Below, piece by piece: positions 40,477 to 52,333 of a stretch of 64,000 bases of DNA; the first letter of the stretch is position 1; each line of letters starts with the position of its first letter. The DNA is taken from contig NZ_JAHKQE010000014.1 of the NCBI RefSeq assembly GCF_018860855.1, positions 168,966 to 232,965 on the forward strand, in the 5' to 3' direction. The DNA is from Amphritea atlantica (lineage in GTDB: Bacteria > Pseudomonadota > Gammaproteobacteria > Pseudomonadales > Balneatricaceae). The notes below the pieces were generated by a model. It searched no databases. It was not told the DNA's origin and saw only the letters and a list, made by a program, of their open reading frames with translations. The translations under genes were made by a program, and so were the position numbers.

Positions 40477-41072
40477 TTAACGACGGGCTGCCGCGGCAAG
40501 AATCGTCCATTGGTCTGCCCAGTTGAGTGTGGGTCGGGCTTTAAACTCAGTTCGGACAAACTGACGGATACGACCTTCAGCACAGGCGAGCATCAAATTA
40601 GCGGTTGCGCCGGTAGGAAGCTCTGTACGTAAACCTTCTGTCTGTTCTGCGGTGCGCATAATCTGTTTTAGCTGTGTTTCTAGCCGTTCAAAAAACTGAT
40701 TAATACGTTGACGCAAACGGTCGGTTTCGCCGGACAGGGCATCTCCCGTGAGAATGCGGGCCATGCCTGGATTTTTTTCAACGAAGGCGAGTAACAGCGT
40801 CAAAATCTGTTCACACTGCTTCAATGCATTGGCGTCAGAGCCCGTAATGATGTTGATGCGGCTAAACACGGTGTCTTCAATAAAGGTGATCAACCCTTCA
40901 AACATCCGTGCTTTGCTGGGGAAGTGACGGTACAGTGCCGCTTCCGAAACACCCACATGTTTTGCCAATGCCGCCGTGGTAATTCGAGCACCGGGATCGC
41001 TTTCTAACATCATCGCCAGCGATTGCAAAATTTGCTCTCGCCGGGATGGTTTCTCGTTTGCCTCTGCCGCCA

Positions 41073-41073
<1 letters not shown>
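40477..41073 (-). CDS. slmA: Nucleoid occlusion factor SlmA
   Basis: 198 aa (E. coli 198), TetR family. The HTH is ITTAALAKHVGVSEAALYRHFPSKARMFEG at ~33-62. The remainder matches SlmA helices that bind FtsZ (GLITFIEDTVFSRI, NPGMARILTGDAL). SlmA bound to its DNA sites blocks Z-ring assembly over the nucleoid. Its ATG overlaps the argB stop by one base (TAATG). SlmA also follows the coaBC region in E. coli. Confidence 0.95.
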
Positions 41074-43410
<2,337 letters not shown>

Positions 43411-43429
43411 CGGTTAATAGTTTCCTGAT

Positions 43430-44629
43430 TCAGCGTGGCTGTTTGGCGGCAATAATATCGATTAACTTAGCGGCTAGTTGACGTTTGCTACAGAGTGGCA
43501 GTGGCTGTACCTGATCATGGCTGACCACGGTGACGGCATTATCATCGCTATTGAAACCGATATCACTGCGGGAGACGTCATTAGCAATGATAAGGTCGAG
43601 TTTCTTTCGGGTTAATTTATCCTGGGCATAATGAACCACATCCCGAGTTTCTGCAGCAAAGCCGACGGTGAACGGTTTGTTTTTCAGCGCGGCAACAGTG
43701 GCGACAATATCGGGGTTTTTTATTAAGTGGAGCTCCATGATCTCCTCTTTACCTTTTTTCAGCTTATGTTCGGCAACAGCAGAGGGCCGGTAGTCAGCGA
43801 CGGCAGCCGAAGCGATAAAAATATCGCACTGATCGATATTTTCCAGCGATGCAGCCAGCATCTGTTCGGCGCTTTCAACCATGACACGTTGGCACCGCTG
43901 GGGGGCGGGCAGGTTGACTGGCCCACTAATGAGTGTCACTTGAGCACCGGCATCAATGGCGGCTTCGGCGAGGGCATAACCCATCTTGCCCGAGCTGTGA
44001 TTACTGATATAGCGCACCGGGTCTAATGCTTCACGGGTGGGGCCGGCGGTGATAACAACCCGCTTGCCTGTCAGTAAGCCGCGATCAAACAGTGCGGCCG
44101 CTTGGCTGGCAATATCAAGCGGATCCAACATACGACCGGGACCAGTATCGCCGCAGGCTTGTTCACCTACGCCAGGGCCGAGCAGGCGTATCCCTTTTGT
44201 TTGTAAGCTGGTTGCATTCGCCTGAGTCTGTGGATCACGCCACATCGCTTGATTCATGGCGGGTGCCAGCACGACAGGGGCTTCGGTTGCTAAGCAGAGA
44301 GTGCTCAGCAGGTCATTGCCGTGGCCGCTATTAAGTCGTGCCATAAAGTCCGCACTGGCGGGAGCGATAAGGATCATGTCGGCCCATTTAGCCAGTTCAA
44401 TATGACCCATGCCGGCTTCGGCTTCAGGATCAAGTAGATGTAAATGTACCGGATTGCCAGAGAGTGCCTGTAATGTCAGTGGCGTAATAAATTCGACCGC
44501 GGCGGGCGTCATGACCACTTGAACATCGGCCCCTGCCCCTTTTAATAGGCGAGTCAGTTCTGCGCTTTTATAAGCGGCAATACCACCTGTGATACCTAAA
44601 ACAATCTGTCTGTTCGTGAGTCTTTGCAT
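43430..44629 (-). CDS. coaBC: CoaBC: phosphopantothenoylcysteine synthetase/decarboxylase
   Basis: 399 aa from ATG at 44629 (MQRLTNRQIVLGITGGIAAYKS). The CoaC flavoprotein part (~1-185) has APASADFMARL, NQAMW and the catalytic-cysteine motif QACGDTGPGRM. The CoaB part (~190-399) has VITAGPTREALDPVRYISNHSSGKMG, AVADYRP and NDVS. Together they convert phosphopantothenate to phosphopantetheine for coenzyme A. It is divergent from radC, the same arrangement as in E. coli and Pseudomonas. Confidence 0.97.
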   Translation of the reverse strand: MQRLTNRQIVLGITGGIAAYKSAELTRLLKGAGADVQVVMTPAAVEFITPLTLQALSGNPVHLHLLDPEAEAGMGHIELAKWADMILIAPASADFMARLNSGHGNDLLSTLCLATEAPVVLAPAMNQAMWRDPQTQANATSLQTKGIRLLGPGVGEQACGDTGPGRMLDPLDIASQAAALFDRGLLTGKRVVITAGPTREALDPVRYISNHSSGKMGYALAEAAIDAGAQVTLISGPVNLPAPQRCQRVMVESAEQMLAASLENIDQCDIFIASAAVADYRPSAVAEHKLKKGKEEIMELHLIKNPDIVATVAALKNKPFTVGFAAETRDVVHYAQDKLTRKKLDLIIANDVSRSDIGFNSDDNAVTVVSHDQVQPLPLCSKRQLAAKLIDIIAAKQPR

Positions 44630-44785
44630 ACCGGATAACTTTATATCTGCATATAGAGGGTCATTGAGGGAGCATAAGATACCACTATCTCCGGTCGAGT
44701 TACATTCCCACGGCGGCAGTCTAAGTGTTGGTCTACACTGGATACGGATATGTTGATATAGGAAAAATGACACAAGGATGTGATT

Positions 44786-45460
44786 ATGGCGATTACCGAT
44801 TGGCCAGCAGCGGAGCGTCCTCGCGAGAAATTATTACGGCAGGGGGCAGCGAGTCTGTCGGATGGCGAATTACTGGCTATTTTTTTACGCACCGGCGTTA
44901 AGGGCTGTAGTGCGGTAGATCTCGCCCGTCAACTGTTGACCCGCTTCGGTGGTTTACGGGCGTTAATTAATGCCGATCAAGCGACCTTTTGCGCCGAGCT
45001 TGGTTTGGGGCCTGCAAAATATGTGCAGCTGCAGGCGGTGCTGGAAATCAGTCGGCGCTGTCATGCCGAGCAGTTGCAGCGGGATTCAGCGCTGACATCG
45101 CCGGATCTGGTTCGGGATTATCTGCAACTGCAGTTAAGTGATCGAAGTCGAGAAGTGTTTGCCTGTTTGTTGTTAGATAGCCAACATCGGGTGATCTGCT
45201 ATGAGGAGTTGTTTCAGGGGACGATCGATAGTGCGGCAGTGCATCCCCGAGAGGTGGTGAAGCTGGCGCTATACCATAATGCGGCGGCTATTATCCTAGC
45301 GCATAATCATCCTTCCGGTGTGGCCGAACCGAGTCTGGCGGATCAGAATATCACCTTACGCATTAAAGAGGCGTTAAATTTGGTTGATATTCGCCTGCTT
45401 GATCATATGGTGGTGGGCGCAGGCGTGACGGTTTCTCTAGCGGAAAGAGGGATGATTTGA
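44786..45460 (+). CDS. radC: RadC-family JAB1/MPN metalloprotein
   Basis: 224 aa from ATG at 44786 (AAGG eight bases before). N-terminal helix-hairpin-helix region (~1-95), then the JAMM metal site [15 protein letters not shown] near residue 170 with an upstream Glu. The function of RadC is unsettled despite its name. It lies divergent from coaBC and ahead of rpmB-rpmG. Confidence 0.94.
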   Translation: MAITDWPAAERPREKLLRQGAASLSDGELLAIFLRTGVKGCSAVDLARQLLTRFGGLRALINADQATFCAELGLGPAKYVQLQAVLEISRRCHAEQLQRDSALTSPDLVRDYLQLQLSDRSREVFACLLLDSQHRVICYEELFQGTIDSAAVHPREVVKLALYHNAAAIILAHNHPSGVAEPSLADQNITLRIKEALNLVDIRLLDHMVVGAGVTVSLAERGMI

Positions 45461-45487
45461 GGCAGAATAAAAAATATTCAGCCTGTA

Positions 45488-45516
45488 TAGCCAGTGGCGT
45501 TTGTTTTCTGTACAAT
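45488..45516 (+). promoter_or_regulatory. Candidate promoter of rpmB-rpmG
   Basis: TACAAT (45511-45516) followed by a GC-rich discriminator GCGCGC resembles a stringently controlled ribosomal-protein promoter. The -35 region is weak. The leader to rpmB would be about 150 nt. Confidence 0.4.
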
Positions 45517-45670
45517 GCGCGCTCTTCTATCCACCGGTACGGGATTTGAGTCTTTGGTTTGGACGCTCCGCCTGAGGATAATGAAGCGGCCCTATTTATC
45601 TGGGACGTATCGCTTCTGATCCAATAAGTATCTGATAGAAGTTACATAAACTATAAGTAAGGTATTTGTC

Positions 45671-45907
45671 ATGTCTCGAGTTTGCATGGTTACAGGTAAA
45701 CGCCCTGTAGCAGGAAACAACGTTTCCCACGCATTGAACCGCACACGTCGTCGCTTTTTGCCGAACCTGCATTGGCACCGTTTCTGGGTAGAAAGCGAGC
45801 AGAAGTTTGTTCGTCTGCGCGTTTCTTCTAAAGGTATGCGTATCATCGATAAGAAAGGTATCGATGTTGTGTTGGCTGACGTTCGCAAGAACGGCATTAA
45901 AGTTTAA
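45671..45907 (+). CDS. rpmB: 50S ribosomal protein L28
   Basis: 78 aa, the standard length. It begins [20 protein letters not shown] and continues [17 protein letters not shown], nearly the same as E. coli L28. It is co-transcribed with rpmG, which starts 11 bp on. Confidence 0.98.
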   Translation: MSRVCMVTGKRPVAGNNVSHALNRTRRRFLPNLHWHRFWVESEQKFVRLRVSSKGMRIIDKKGIDVVLADVRKNGIKV

Positions 45908-45918
45908 GGAGCACGATT

Positions 45919-46074
45919 ATGCGCGATAAGATCAAGATGGTTTCATCTGCTGGTACTGGTCACTTCTACACCACTACTAAGAACAAACGTACTACCCCTG
46001 ACAAGCTGGAAATGAAGAAATTCGATCCTGTTGTTCGTCAGCATGTTATGTACAAAGAAGCGAAGATTAAGTAA
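45919..46074 (+). CDS. rpmG: 50S ribosomal protein L33
   Basis: 51 aa, read directly: [20 protein letters not shown] then [20 protein letters not shown] and [11 protein letters not shown]. It lacks the Cys pairs of zinc-type L33, so it is the zinc-independent form. An AAGGAG ribosome site precedes ATG. A terminator follows. Confidence 0.97.
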   Translation: MRDKIKMVSSAGTGHFYTTTKNKRTTPDKLEMKKFDPVVRQHVMYKEAKIK

Positions 46075-46092
46075 TAATAATCTTGGCTAAGC

Positions 46093-46122
46093 AAAAAACC
46101 CGGCCTAGTCCGGGTTTTTTTG
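46093..46122 (+). terminator. Intrinsic terminator of rpmB-rpmG
   Basis: AAAAAACCCGG and CCGGGTTTTTTT arms around CCTAGT. Confidence 0.9.
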
Positions 46123-46164
46123 TGCCTGCAATAATGATCACCAATGACGCTGAAGTTTACGAAT

Positions 46165-46977
46165 ATGCCTGAATTACCCGAAGTTGAAACCACCCGTCGA
46201 GGTATTGAACCTCATCTTGAGGGGCGTACAATTACTGCATTAACGGTGCGCCAGCCGAAGTTGCGCTGGCCGATACCTGAGCAGTTAGCCGACTGGGTGA
46301 CAAATGCTCGAGTGAGTTCGGTGACTCGGCGGGGTAAATATCTGTTAATTCATCTGCCGAATGGCGCGGTAATGATTCATCTGGGGATGTCTGGTAGTCT
46401 CTATATGGTCAGCGCCGATCAGCCAGCGGCTTATCATGACCATGTTGATCTGGTTCTCGATAGTGGTATGGCATTGCGACTGACAGATCCGCGTCGATTT
46501 GGCTCAGTATTGTGGCAACCGTTAGGTGAATCACATTCGTTGCTAGAAAAGTTGGGGCCAGAGCCTCTGAGTAGTGATTTTTCAGCCAGTTATCTACAGC
46601 AGCGTTGCGCTGGGCGAAAACAGGCAATAAAACAGTTTATTATGAATAGTCAGATAGTTGTGGGTGTCGGTAATATCTACGCTAACGAAGCATTGTTTAG
46701 TGCAGGTATTCACCCAAAGCGGGCCGCAGGGAATATTTCGGCTGAGAGACTGAGTCGTTTTGTCGATGAAATAAAGTCAGTGCTGGCCCGAGCAATACAA
46801 CAAGGAGGTACTACATTGAAAGATTTTGTCGGTGGTGATGGTAAGCCGGGATATTTTAAGCAACAACTGAATGTGTACGGTCGCGGTGGTGAATTATGTT
46901 ATCACTGCAAATCAACGCTGAAAGAGATACGTCTCGGTCAGCGTTCCACTGTTTACTGTCCGGAGTGTCAACACTGA
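46165..46977 (+). CDS. mutM: Formamidopyrimidine-DNA glycosylase
   Basis: 270 aa from ATG at 46165, required so that Pro2 of MPELPEVET is the catalytic N-terminus. It has Glu3, Lys in RRGKYLL, the helix-2-turn-helix NPxx region ([16 protein letters not shown]) and a C-terminal zinc finger CYHC...CPEC. It removes 8-oxoguanine and formamidopyrimidines. It follows rpmB-rpmG, as in E. coli and Pseudomonas. Confidence 0.97.
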   Translation: MPELPEVETTRRGIEPHLEGRTITALTVRQPKLRWPIPEQLADWVTNARVSSVTRRGKYLLIHLPNGAVMIHLGMSGSLYMVSADQPAAYHDHVDLVLDSGMALRLTDPRRFGSVLWQPLGESHSLLEKLGPEPLSSDFSASYLQQRCAGRKQAIKQFIMNSQIVVGVGNIYANEALFSAGIHPKRAAGNISAERLSRFVDEIKSVLARAIQQGGTTLKDFVGGDGKPGYFKQQLNVYGRGGELCYHCKSTLKEIRLGQRSTVYCPECQH

Positions 46978-47885
46978 TGGAAAAGATAGAACCTCTTTTG
47001 AAACCTACCCCTAAAGGTGGTGAAATTAGCTCAACTCGGCAAGCTTTGCAGAAGGCTTTGGGGAGTGAACCCTTTCTCGCCAAACGTAAGACTTTCCATG
47101 TCGGTGAATTGCCGATCCATTGTGAAGTCTATGAACATCATGCAGATTCCCCTGTGCTTTTGTTTCTACCGGGTATTGGTACTTATGGTGAACTTTACGC
47201 GGCGATGCTGAGTCACCTTTCTGATCGAGGCTTTAATGTTGTTGCGATTGACCCGCCAGGCCATGGTTATTCCGGTGGTGAACGTGGGGCTTATACGGTT
47301 GAAAGTGTACAAGCTTGTGTTTCTGACGTGATTGATGCTCTCGAAGAGCGCTATGAAGGCCCTTATTTTATCTATGGGTATTCGGTTGGTGCATTACTGG
47401 CGGTTGCAGCTGCAGAGCATGATGATCGTATCAGTAAAGTAGTTTGTGGTACGCTGTTAACAACAGAAGTGCCTCCTGATATTTTTCATTTTATGGGTTG
47501 GCAGTGGACTTGGGGCAGCGCTATATTGTTTCCTTCCGTGCGTTTACCGCTCTCATGTCTGGTGGATTATCATCAGCTGTTAGCAGGACACCCCGCCGGT
47601 CGGTTAATCAATCAGGATCCTATGTTAGTATTGGATTATCCTTTTAAAACGCTTGCCAGTGTCTTTAGTCGTAAGGCCGGAATAATGCAGCAGCGTTATC
47701 CGTTTAAGATTGTCATCGTGCAAGGTGACCAAGATGAAGTGTTGTCGATAGGTTATGCCCGTCGAGTTATTTTTGAAGCAGAACAGCCGATTGAGTTAAT
47801 CTCTGTGCCTGGTGAGCGGCATATGATGCCGTTGACTGCGCCACTTAAATTAGCCGATATTATTGCAGACTGGTTGAAGTCCTAG
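46977..47885 (+). CDS. Alpha/beta-hydrolase, substrate unknown
   Basis: 302 aa from ATG at 46977, which overlaps the mutM stop (TGATG). Typical serine hydrolase: oxyanion region LLFLPGIGTYGELY, AIDPPGHGYSGG, nucleophile elbow YGYSVGALLA, late Asp in VQGDQDEVLS and His in GERHMMPL. There is no signal peptide. The family is too broad for a reaction. Translational coupling to mutM is probably just tight packing. It lies 42 bp ahead of the GGDEF-EAL gene. Confidence 0.85.
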   Translation: MEKIEPLLKPTPKGGEISSTRQALQKALGSEPFLAKRKTFHVGELPIHCEVYEHHADSPVLLFLPGIGTYGELYAAMLSHLSDRGFNVVAIDPPGHGYSGGERGAYTVESVQACVSDVIDALEERYEGPYFIYGYSVGALLAVAAAEHDDRISKVVCGTLLTTEVPPDIFHFMGWQWTWGSAILFPSVRLPLSCLVDYHQLLAGHPAGRLINQDPMLVLDYPFKTLASVFSRKAGIMQQRYPFKIVIVQGDQDEVLSIGYARRVIFEAEQPIELISVPGERHMMPLTAPLKLADIIADWLKS

Positions 47886-47927
47886 TCGTTAATATTCTTT
47901 AGGGTAAGAGTAATTACAAGAATAAAT

Positions 47928-50219
47928 ATGACGGCTACTCTACGTGCTAAGCTGGCACCATTACTGGTGTCAGTTTTTCTAATGGTGGTGTCGCTTGCGG
48001 CGACCGCTCAAATTGATCTGACCGAGCCAGAATCTCAATGGCTTGAGGAACATCGTGCCTCGATGAAGGTCGGTGTGGTCGTGATGCCTCCCTATCTTTC
48101 GGCTCGAGACGGTGATGGCGGGTTAGAAGGCCTGTCGATGGACTATCTTCACTTAATTGAGCGCGCGTTAGGGACAGGGTTTCAACACCAAGTTTTTGAA
48201 AGTTATGGTGCGTTAATCGTGGCGGCGAAAGCTCGCGCTGTTGATATTGCGGTCGCTGTTAGTGAGACAGAAGAGCGTCAAAATTATCTAGACTTCACCG
48301 ACGTTTATTCACATCTATCGAATAAAATATATACCCAGAAAGGCCACTCTAGTCAGGCCGAAATGTCTGATTTTGCCGGCAAGCGTTTTGCCGTGCCAGA
48401 AGGAACCGCAGTAGCGAATTATATTCGTAATAACTATCCTGAGATTGATCTTGTTGAGACGCCAACCCTGCGGGCGGCTTTCAATCTATTGGGTGCAGGG
48501 CAAGTTGAGGCGGTGGGTGGCTCTGCTGCTGCAGGCTATTTCTATTCGGTAAAGGATGGCATCGATAATATTAGTATCGTAGGTAATGTGGGTTTTGATT
48601 ACCATCTCACCTTTGGCACTCGCAATGATGAGCCAATGATGGGGGTGTTGATTAATAAAGCAATGGCGTCTATTACCCCCAAGCAACGACAGGAGATTGA
48701 AGATCGTTGGTTAACCCCAGAAGATACTCAGCGGGTTGATATTGAAACATTGACTCAATGGTTAGTTATTGTTGGTTTTGGTGTAACCAGTGTGCTGTTG
48801 TTGATCGTTATTTTATGGAATCGTTCTTTGAAACGAGAAGTTTCCTATCGTAAAGAGATTCAGAAAGAGGTGAGTTTTCTTGCCTATCATGATGAGTTAA
48901 CCGGTGCTTATAACCGGCAATTTATGACGGAAACGCTGGCTGAATATGTCCGTTTACCCCGCTCGAAAGAGCAAACCACTTGCATCATTTTAATTGGCTT
49001 AGATAACTTTAGTCTGATCAATGACTTTCACGGCCAGAAAATGGGGGACTATGTTCTAAGTCATATGAGTGAGCGGCTTCAGGCGCGTCTGAGTGGTAGT
49101 TCGGTGCTAGCTCGTAATGGTGGCGATGAATTTACCGTATTGCTGCGACATTCTGCTAACCGTACCTCTTTGAGCCAGTTTGCCGACCGTTTAATCGCCG
49201 AGATCAGTTTACCGATTGTCTCGGGTGATCAAAGTTTTTCGCTGACCGCAACGGCGGGAATCTCGATACATGAGGGCGAACTTTACGAACCCCTACGACT
49301 GCTTGAACAAGCGGATCTCGCGTTACATGAAGCGAAAAAGAAGAATGTCGGCAGCTATCTATTTTACACGTCTGAGATGAGTGATCAGCTGCACGAAAAT
49401 CAGCAGTTAGTGGCGTCATTAGCGGAGGCGTTATATTCGGATCTGTTTTATCTTGAGTATCAACCACAGATCACTTTACACAGCGGTGAGTTGGTTGGTT
49501 TTGAAGCGCTGGCCCGTTGGCGTCATCCGGAGTTTGGCAATGTTCCGCCGGATAAATTTATCACCCTAGCCGAACAGGAAGGCTTGATCGTGACCCTCGG
49601 TGATCGAGTGCTAGAGCTGGCTTGCAAGCAAGGTAGCGAATGGCTTAAACAGGGGTTAACCTTCGAGCGCTTGGCGGTGAATGTGTCCGTGAAGCAGTTT
49701 GTTGAATCGGATTTTGCTAGCAAGGTGCTAAATGCACTGGAGCAAAGCGGCTTTCCTGCAGAGAAACTTGAGCTAGAAATTACCGAATCTGTGTTTCTTG
49801 GGGATCGTGTTCAGGCGAAAGAGACGATGGGTAAGCTGACTCGGCAGGGCGTGTGCTTTTCAATTGATGATTTTGGCACGGGATTTTCGTCACTGCTTTA
49901 TCTAAAAGAGCTACCGGTGACCAAGCTTAAGCTCGACCAAGGGTTTATTCGCGGCATTACCCATGATTACTCCAGTCTGCAGATTGTTAAAGCTTCGTTG
50001 CAGATGGGGAGCGCTTTAAATATGGATGTTATTGTCGAAGGCGTGGAAACCTGTGAAGAATATCAGATTTTGTTAGGGTTGAAATGCCAACATGCTCAGG
50101 GTTATCTGTTTAGTCGTCCGCTAAAACCCAACTTAATCACTCCCGCATTATTGCGACAAATTTCGACGTCGGTGACGGCGATTTGTACCGCGGAGAAAGA
50201 GCCTGTCACAGAAGGTTAA
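47928..50219 (+). CDS. Membrane c-di-GMP protein: periplasmic SBP3 sensor, GGDEF and EAL domains
   Basis: 763 aa. Signal/anchor helix (~8-27), then a periplasmic solute-binding (SBP_bac_3) sensor domain (~30-260, SMKVGVVVMPPYLS, GLSMDYLHLIERALG), and a transmembrane helix (~273-295). A GGDEF cyclase follows with intact RNGGDEF (398-402), then an EAL phosphodiesterase with FEALARWR (Glu526), ITES, DDFGTGFSS and VEGVET. Both catalytic signatures look complete. The RxxD inhibitory site before GGDEF is missing (SGSS), so the cyclase should not be product-inhibited there. The ligand is unknown; SBP3 domains often bind amino acids. Confidence 0.92.
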   Translation: MTATLRAKLAPLLVSVFLMVVSLAATAQIDLTEPESQWLEEHRASMKVGVVVMPPYLSARDGDGGLEGLSMDYLHLIERALGTGFQHQVFESYGALIVAAKARAVDIAVAVSETEERQNYLDFTDVYSHLSNKIYTQKGHSSQAEMSDFAGKRFAVPEGTAVANYIRNNYPEIDLVETPTLRAAFNLLGAGQVEAVGGSAAAGYFYSVKDGIDNISIVGNVGFDYHLTFGTRNDEPMMGVLINKAMASITPKQRQEIEDRWLTPEDTQRVDIETLTQWLVIVGFGVTSVLLLIVILWNRSLKREVSYRKEIQKEVSFLAYHDELTGAYNRQFMTETLAEYVRLPRSKEQTTCIILIGLDNFSLINDFHGQKMGDYVLSHMSERLQARLSGSSVLARNGGDEFTVLLRHSANRTSLSQFADRLIAEISLPIVSGDQSFSLTATAGISIHEGELYEPLRLLEQADLALHEAKKKNVGSYLFYTSEMSDQLHENQQLVASLAEALYSDLFYLEYQPQITLHSGELVGFEALARWRHPEFGNVPPDKFITLAEQEGLIVTLGDRVLELACKQGSEWLKQGLTFERLAVNVSVKQFVESDFASKVLNALEQSGFPAEKLELEITESVFLGDRVQAKETMGKLTRQGVCFSIDDFGTGFSSLLYLKELPVTKLKLDQGFIRGITHDYSSLQIVKASLQMGSALNMDVIVEGVETCEEYQILLGLKCQHAQGYLFSRPLKPNLITPALLRQISTSVTAICTAEKEPVTEG

Positions 50220-50291
50220 ATAGTTGTTCACCGTTCTGTAATCGTTTTTGGATCAAAATGTTGTCAAACAGCAAACATTTGGTTCAAAACC

Positions 50292-50825
50292 ATGAATGCA
50301 CTACAGCAACGTTTAGCCGCTTTCGATGTTTCCCTTTATTACCTCTGCTTTGGCACCTGTCGATTACCGGTGATGCCCACCTTGAGTCGACTTATCTCCA
50401 AGCTGGGGGATGGTAGCCTCTACCTTATTATTGGCTTATTGCTCGCATGGTTGGAGCCGAAGCATGGTGGTGAGTTTCTATTGGCAGGCTTGTTTGTCTT
50501 TGCGATTGAGCTGCCGGTTTATCTTTATCTAAAACAACTGATTAAACGTGACCGTCCTTGTGATCGTTTTGCAGATGTTACCCCACAAATTACTCCAGCG
50601 GATAAGTTCAGTTTACCTTCGGGTCATGCCGCAGCAGCGTTCGTGTTTGCCTCACTATTGGCGGTTTATTATCCGGCCTTCATGATGCTGGGCTATACCT
50701 TGGCTGGGTTGATTGCGCTGGCGCGTGTATTTCTCGGCGTGCATTACCCGACCGATATTCTTGCCGGTGCGGTGCTCGGGTTGGTATCCGCAGTGATTGG
50801 CCTAAATCTGATCGACCTCTTCTAG
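50292..50825 (+). CDS. PAP2-family membrane phosphatase
   Basis: 177 aa with about five membrane helices. All three PAP2 motifs are present: KQLIKRDRP, LPSGH and ARVFLGVHYPTD. Such enzymes dephosphorylate lipid phosphates (phosphatidate, undecaprenyl diphosphate, phosphatidylglycerophosphate) on the outer face of the inner membrane. It lies 42 bp before a glycosyltransferase gene, suggesting a joint lipid or glycan role. Confidence 0.9.
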   Translation: MNALQQRLAAFDVSLYYLCFGTCRLPVMPTLSRLISKLGDGSLYLIIGLLLAWLEPKHGGEFLLAGLFVFAIELPVYLYLKQLIKRDRPCDRFADVTPQITPADKFSLPSGHAAAAFVFASLLAVYYPAFMMLGYTLAGLIALARVFLGVHYPTDILAGAVLGLVSAVIGLNLIDLF

Positions 50826-50867
50826 AATCTTGCCGTTGTTTGAAACAACCAGTTTGGAAAATCAGTC

Positions 50868-51914
50868 ATGAAAATTCTTTATGGTGTACAGGCGACGGGG
50901 AATGGTCATATTACCCGAGCCAGAGTGATGGCGCCGGCTTTGTTAAAAGAGGGTATTGAGGTTGATTTCCTGTTTAGCGGCCGCCCTCCTGAAAAACTCT
51001 TTAATATGGAACCCTTCGGTGATTATCAGGTGCGTCGTGGGTTAACCTTTAGCGTTAAGGATGGGCGGATTGATCGTTGGCGTAGTCTAAGGCAGAACAG
51101 CTTTATACAGCTGATCAGTGATATTCGTGCGTTGGATCTGCAGTCGTATGATCTGATTATCAGTGATTTTGAACCTATTACCGCTTGGGCGGCGAAGTTG
51201 CAGAAGAAGCCCTGTATCGGTATCGCCCATCAATACGCCTTTCGCTATCCACTCCCTGGACCGAGCGTTGGGCGTATTATGATGCCGATGATCCGTTTTT
51301 TTACCCCCGTGCAGCAAGGGATAGGACTGCATTGGCATCACTTCAATGGGCCGATTTTACCGCCGTTAATAGAGCCTCAGCCTTACGCTATTACTCAGCA
51401 GGCGGGTATGATTCTGGTTTATTTACCATTTGAAGAGCGTCAGCAGATTCGCCAGTGGTTATTACCATTTAGTGACTTTGAATTTCATGTTTATTGCGAT
51501 ATTGACCGGCCTGAAGATGACGGCCATATTCTTTGGCGTCCCTTATCCCGTGAGGCGTTCCGCCAGGCTCAAGCCTGTTGTGAAGGAGTTATTGCCAATA
51601 GTGGTTTTGGTTTGTCCAGCGAGGTGTTACAGGCGGGCAAAAAGTTACTGACGAAGCCGTTGTCAGGCCAGCCGGAGCAAGCTTCCAATGCGGCCGTGTT
51701 GCAGCATTTCGGTCTTGCCGAGGTGTTTTCTGAATTGCAGGCAGAACAATTTTATCGCTGGGTGAGTCAGCCATCACCGGAGCCGATGGTTTATCCGGAT
51801 GTGGCGGCTGCGTTAGCTTGCTGGATACAGGAAGGCTGCACACAAACGCCCACGGAATTGGCGCAAGCGCTTTGGCAGGGCAGTGTGTTCGATCAGCTTG
51901 AACCCATAGGCTGA
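50868..51914 (+). CDS. MJ1255/VC2487-family glycosyltransferase-like protein
   Basis: 348 aa. The N-terminus MKILYGVQATGNGHITRARV is the GT-B nucleotide-sugar fold hallmark of the MJ1255/VC2487 family. The C-terminal half has GVIANSGFGLSSEVLQAGKK and KPLSGQPEQASNA, a UDP-sugar binding pattern as in MurG-like enzymes. Acceptor and donor are unknown. Coupling to a PAP2 phosphatase hints at a lipid-linked product. No membrane helix is seen. Confidence 0.85.
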   Translation: MKILYGVQATGNGHITRARVMAPALLKEGIEVDFLFSGRPPEKLFNMEPFGDYQVRRGLTFSVKDGRIDRWRSLRQNSFIQLISDIRALDLQSYDLIISDFEPITAWAAKLQKKPCIGIAHQYAFRYPLPGPSVGRIMMPMIRFFTPVQQGIGLHWHHFNGPILPPLIEPQPYAITQQAGMILVYLPFEERQQIRQWLLPFSDFEFHVYCDIDRPEDDGHILWRPLSREAFRQAQACCEGVIANSGFGLSSEVLQAGKKLLTKPLSGQPEQASNAAVLQHFGLAEVFSELQAEQFYRWVSQPSPEPMVYPDVAAALACWIQEGCTQTPTELAQALWQGSVFDQLEPIG

Positions 51915-51964
51915 TTTAGATTGTCGTTTATTTAGATTAACGTTTGAAAGTTAAACCGCAGATA

Positions 51965-52002
51965 TAAAAAAGAGAGCACTCAGTTTTACTTAAGTGCTCT
52001 CT
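51965..52002 (-). terminator. Terminator of CsrB-like RNA 1
   Basis: AGAGAGCACT (51971-51980) and AGTGCTCTCT (51993-52002) form a 10-bp stem. On the minus strand it ends in six T residues, on the plus strand only four, so it chiefly serves the minus-strand RNA. It may also stop the convergent glycosyltransferase transcript. Confidence 0.82.
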
Positions 52003-52205
52003 TTTGCATGTCTAATATTTGCCTAGTTTTACCCGAGTTAAATCCGTTTAGTGATGAAATCTATCCGGCTTCCTGCCGTGACATCCCTGTATCCTTTTTC
52101 ATCGACCCTTTATACACATAGACAAGCGACAATCCGTTGCCTTTCAAATTCCTTTGTATACCATTCCTTGGTTTTACCTTCATCCTTGAAGGCCATCGAT
52201 CCCTC
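51965..52205 (-). ncRNA. CsrB/RsmZ-like CsrA-sequestering small RNA 1
   Basis: Minus strand, about 240 nt from a GATACT -10 box (52217-52212) to an intrinsic terminator. It holds ten GGA motifs, against three on the opposite strand across both RNAs and their promoters. The best is CCTTCA-AGGA-TGAAGG (52192-52177), a 6-bp stem with an AGGA loop. Others are CGGC-AGGAA-GCCG near 52065-52078 and ACA-GGGA-TGT near 52081-52090. GGA in hairpin loops is the CsrA/RsmA binding signature. No protein is encoded. The start is estimated and the function inferred. Confidence 0.75.
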
Positions 52206-52238
52206 AAAACCAGTATCCTATTTCTCTGTTATTGGAAC

Positions 52239-52256
52239 TATAGGAAAAAATCCTAT
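52239..52256. promoter_or_regulatory. 18-bp palindrome upstream of CsrB-like RNA 1
   Basis: TATAGGAAAAAATCCTAT lies about 22 bp upstream of the predicted -10 of RNA 1. In size and symmetry it resembles the GacA/UvrY upstream activating sequences of rsm/csr RNA genes (TGTAAG-N6-CTTACA), though the bases differ. A close copy precedes RNA 2 at the same spacing. Confidence 0.6.
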
Positions 52257-52295
52257 TTGGTCGCAGCGGGTGAGTAATGGATAGAAAAATGAGCG

Positions 52296-52333
52296 AAAAA
52301 AAAAGAGCATTCAGTTTCCTCTGAAGTGCTCTT
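52296..52333 (-). terminator. Terminator of CsrB-like RNA 2, with GGA loop
   Basis: On the minus strand AGAGCACTTCAG pairs with CTGAATGCTCT (one bulge) around AGGAAA and ends in nine T residues. It closely resembles the terminator of RNA 1 about 330 bp away. Confidence 0.85.
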
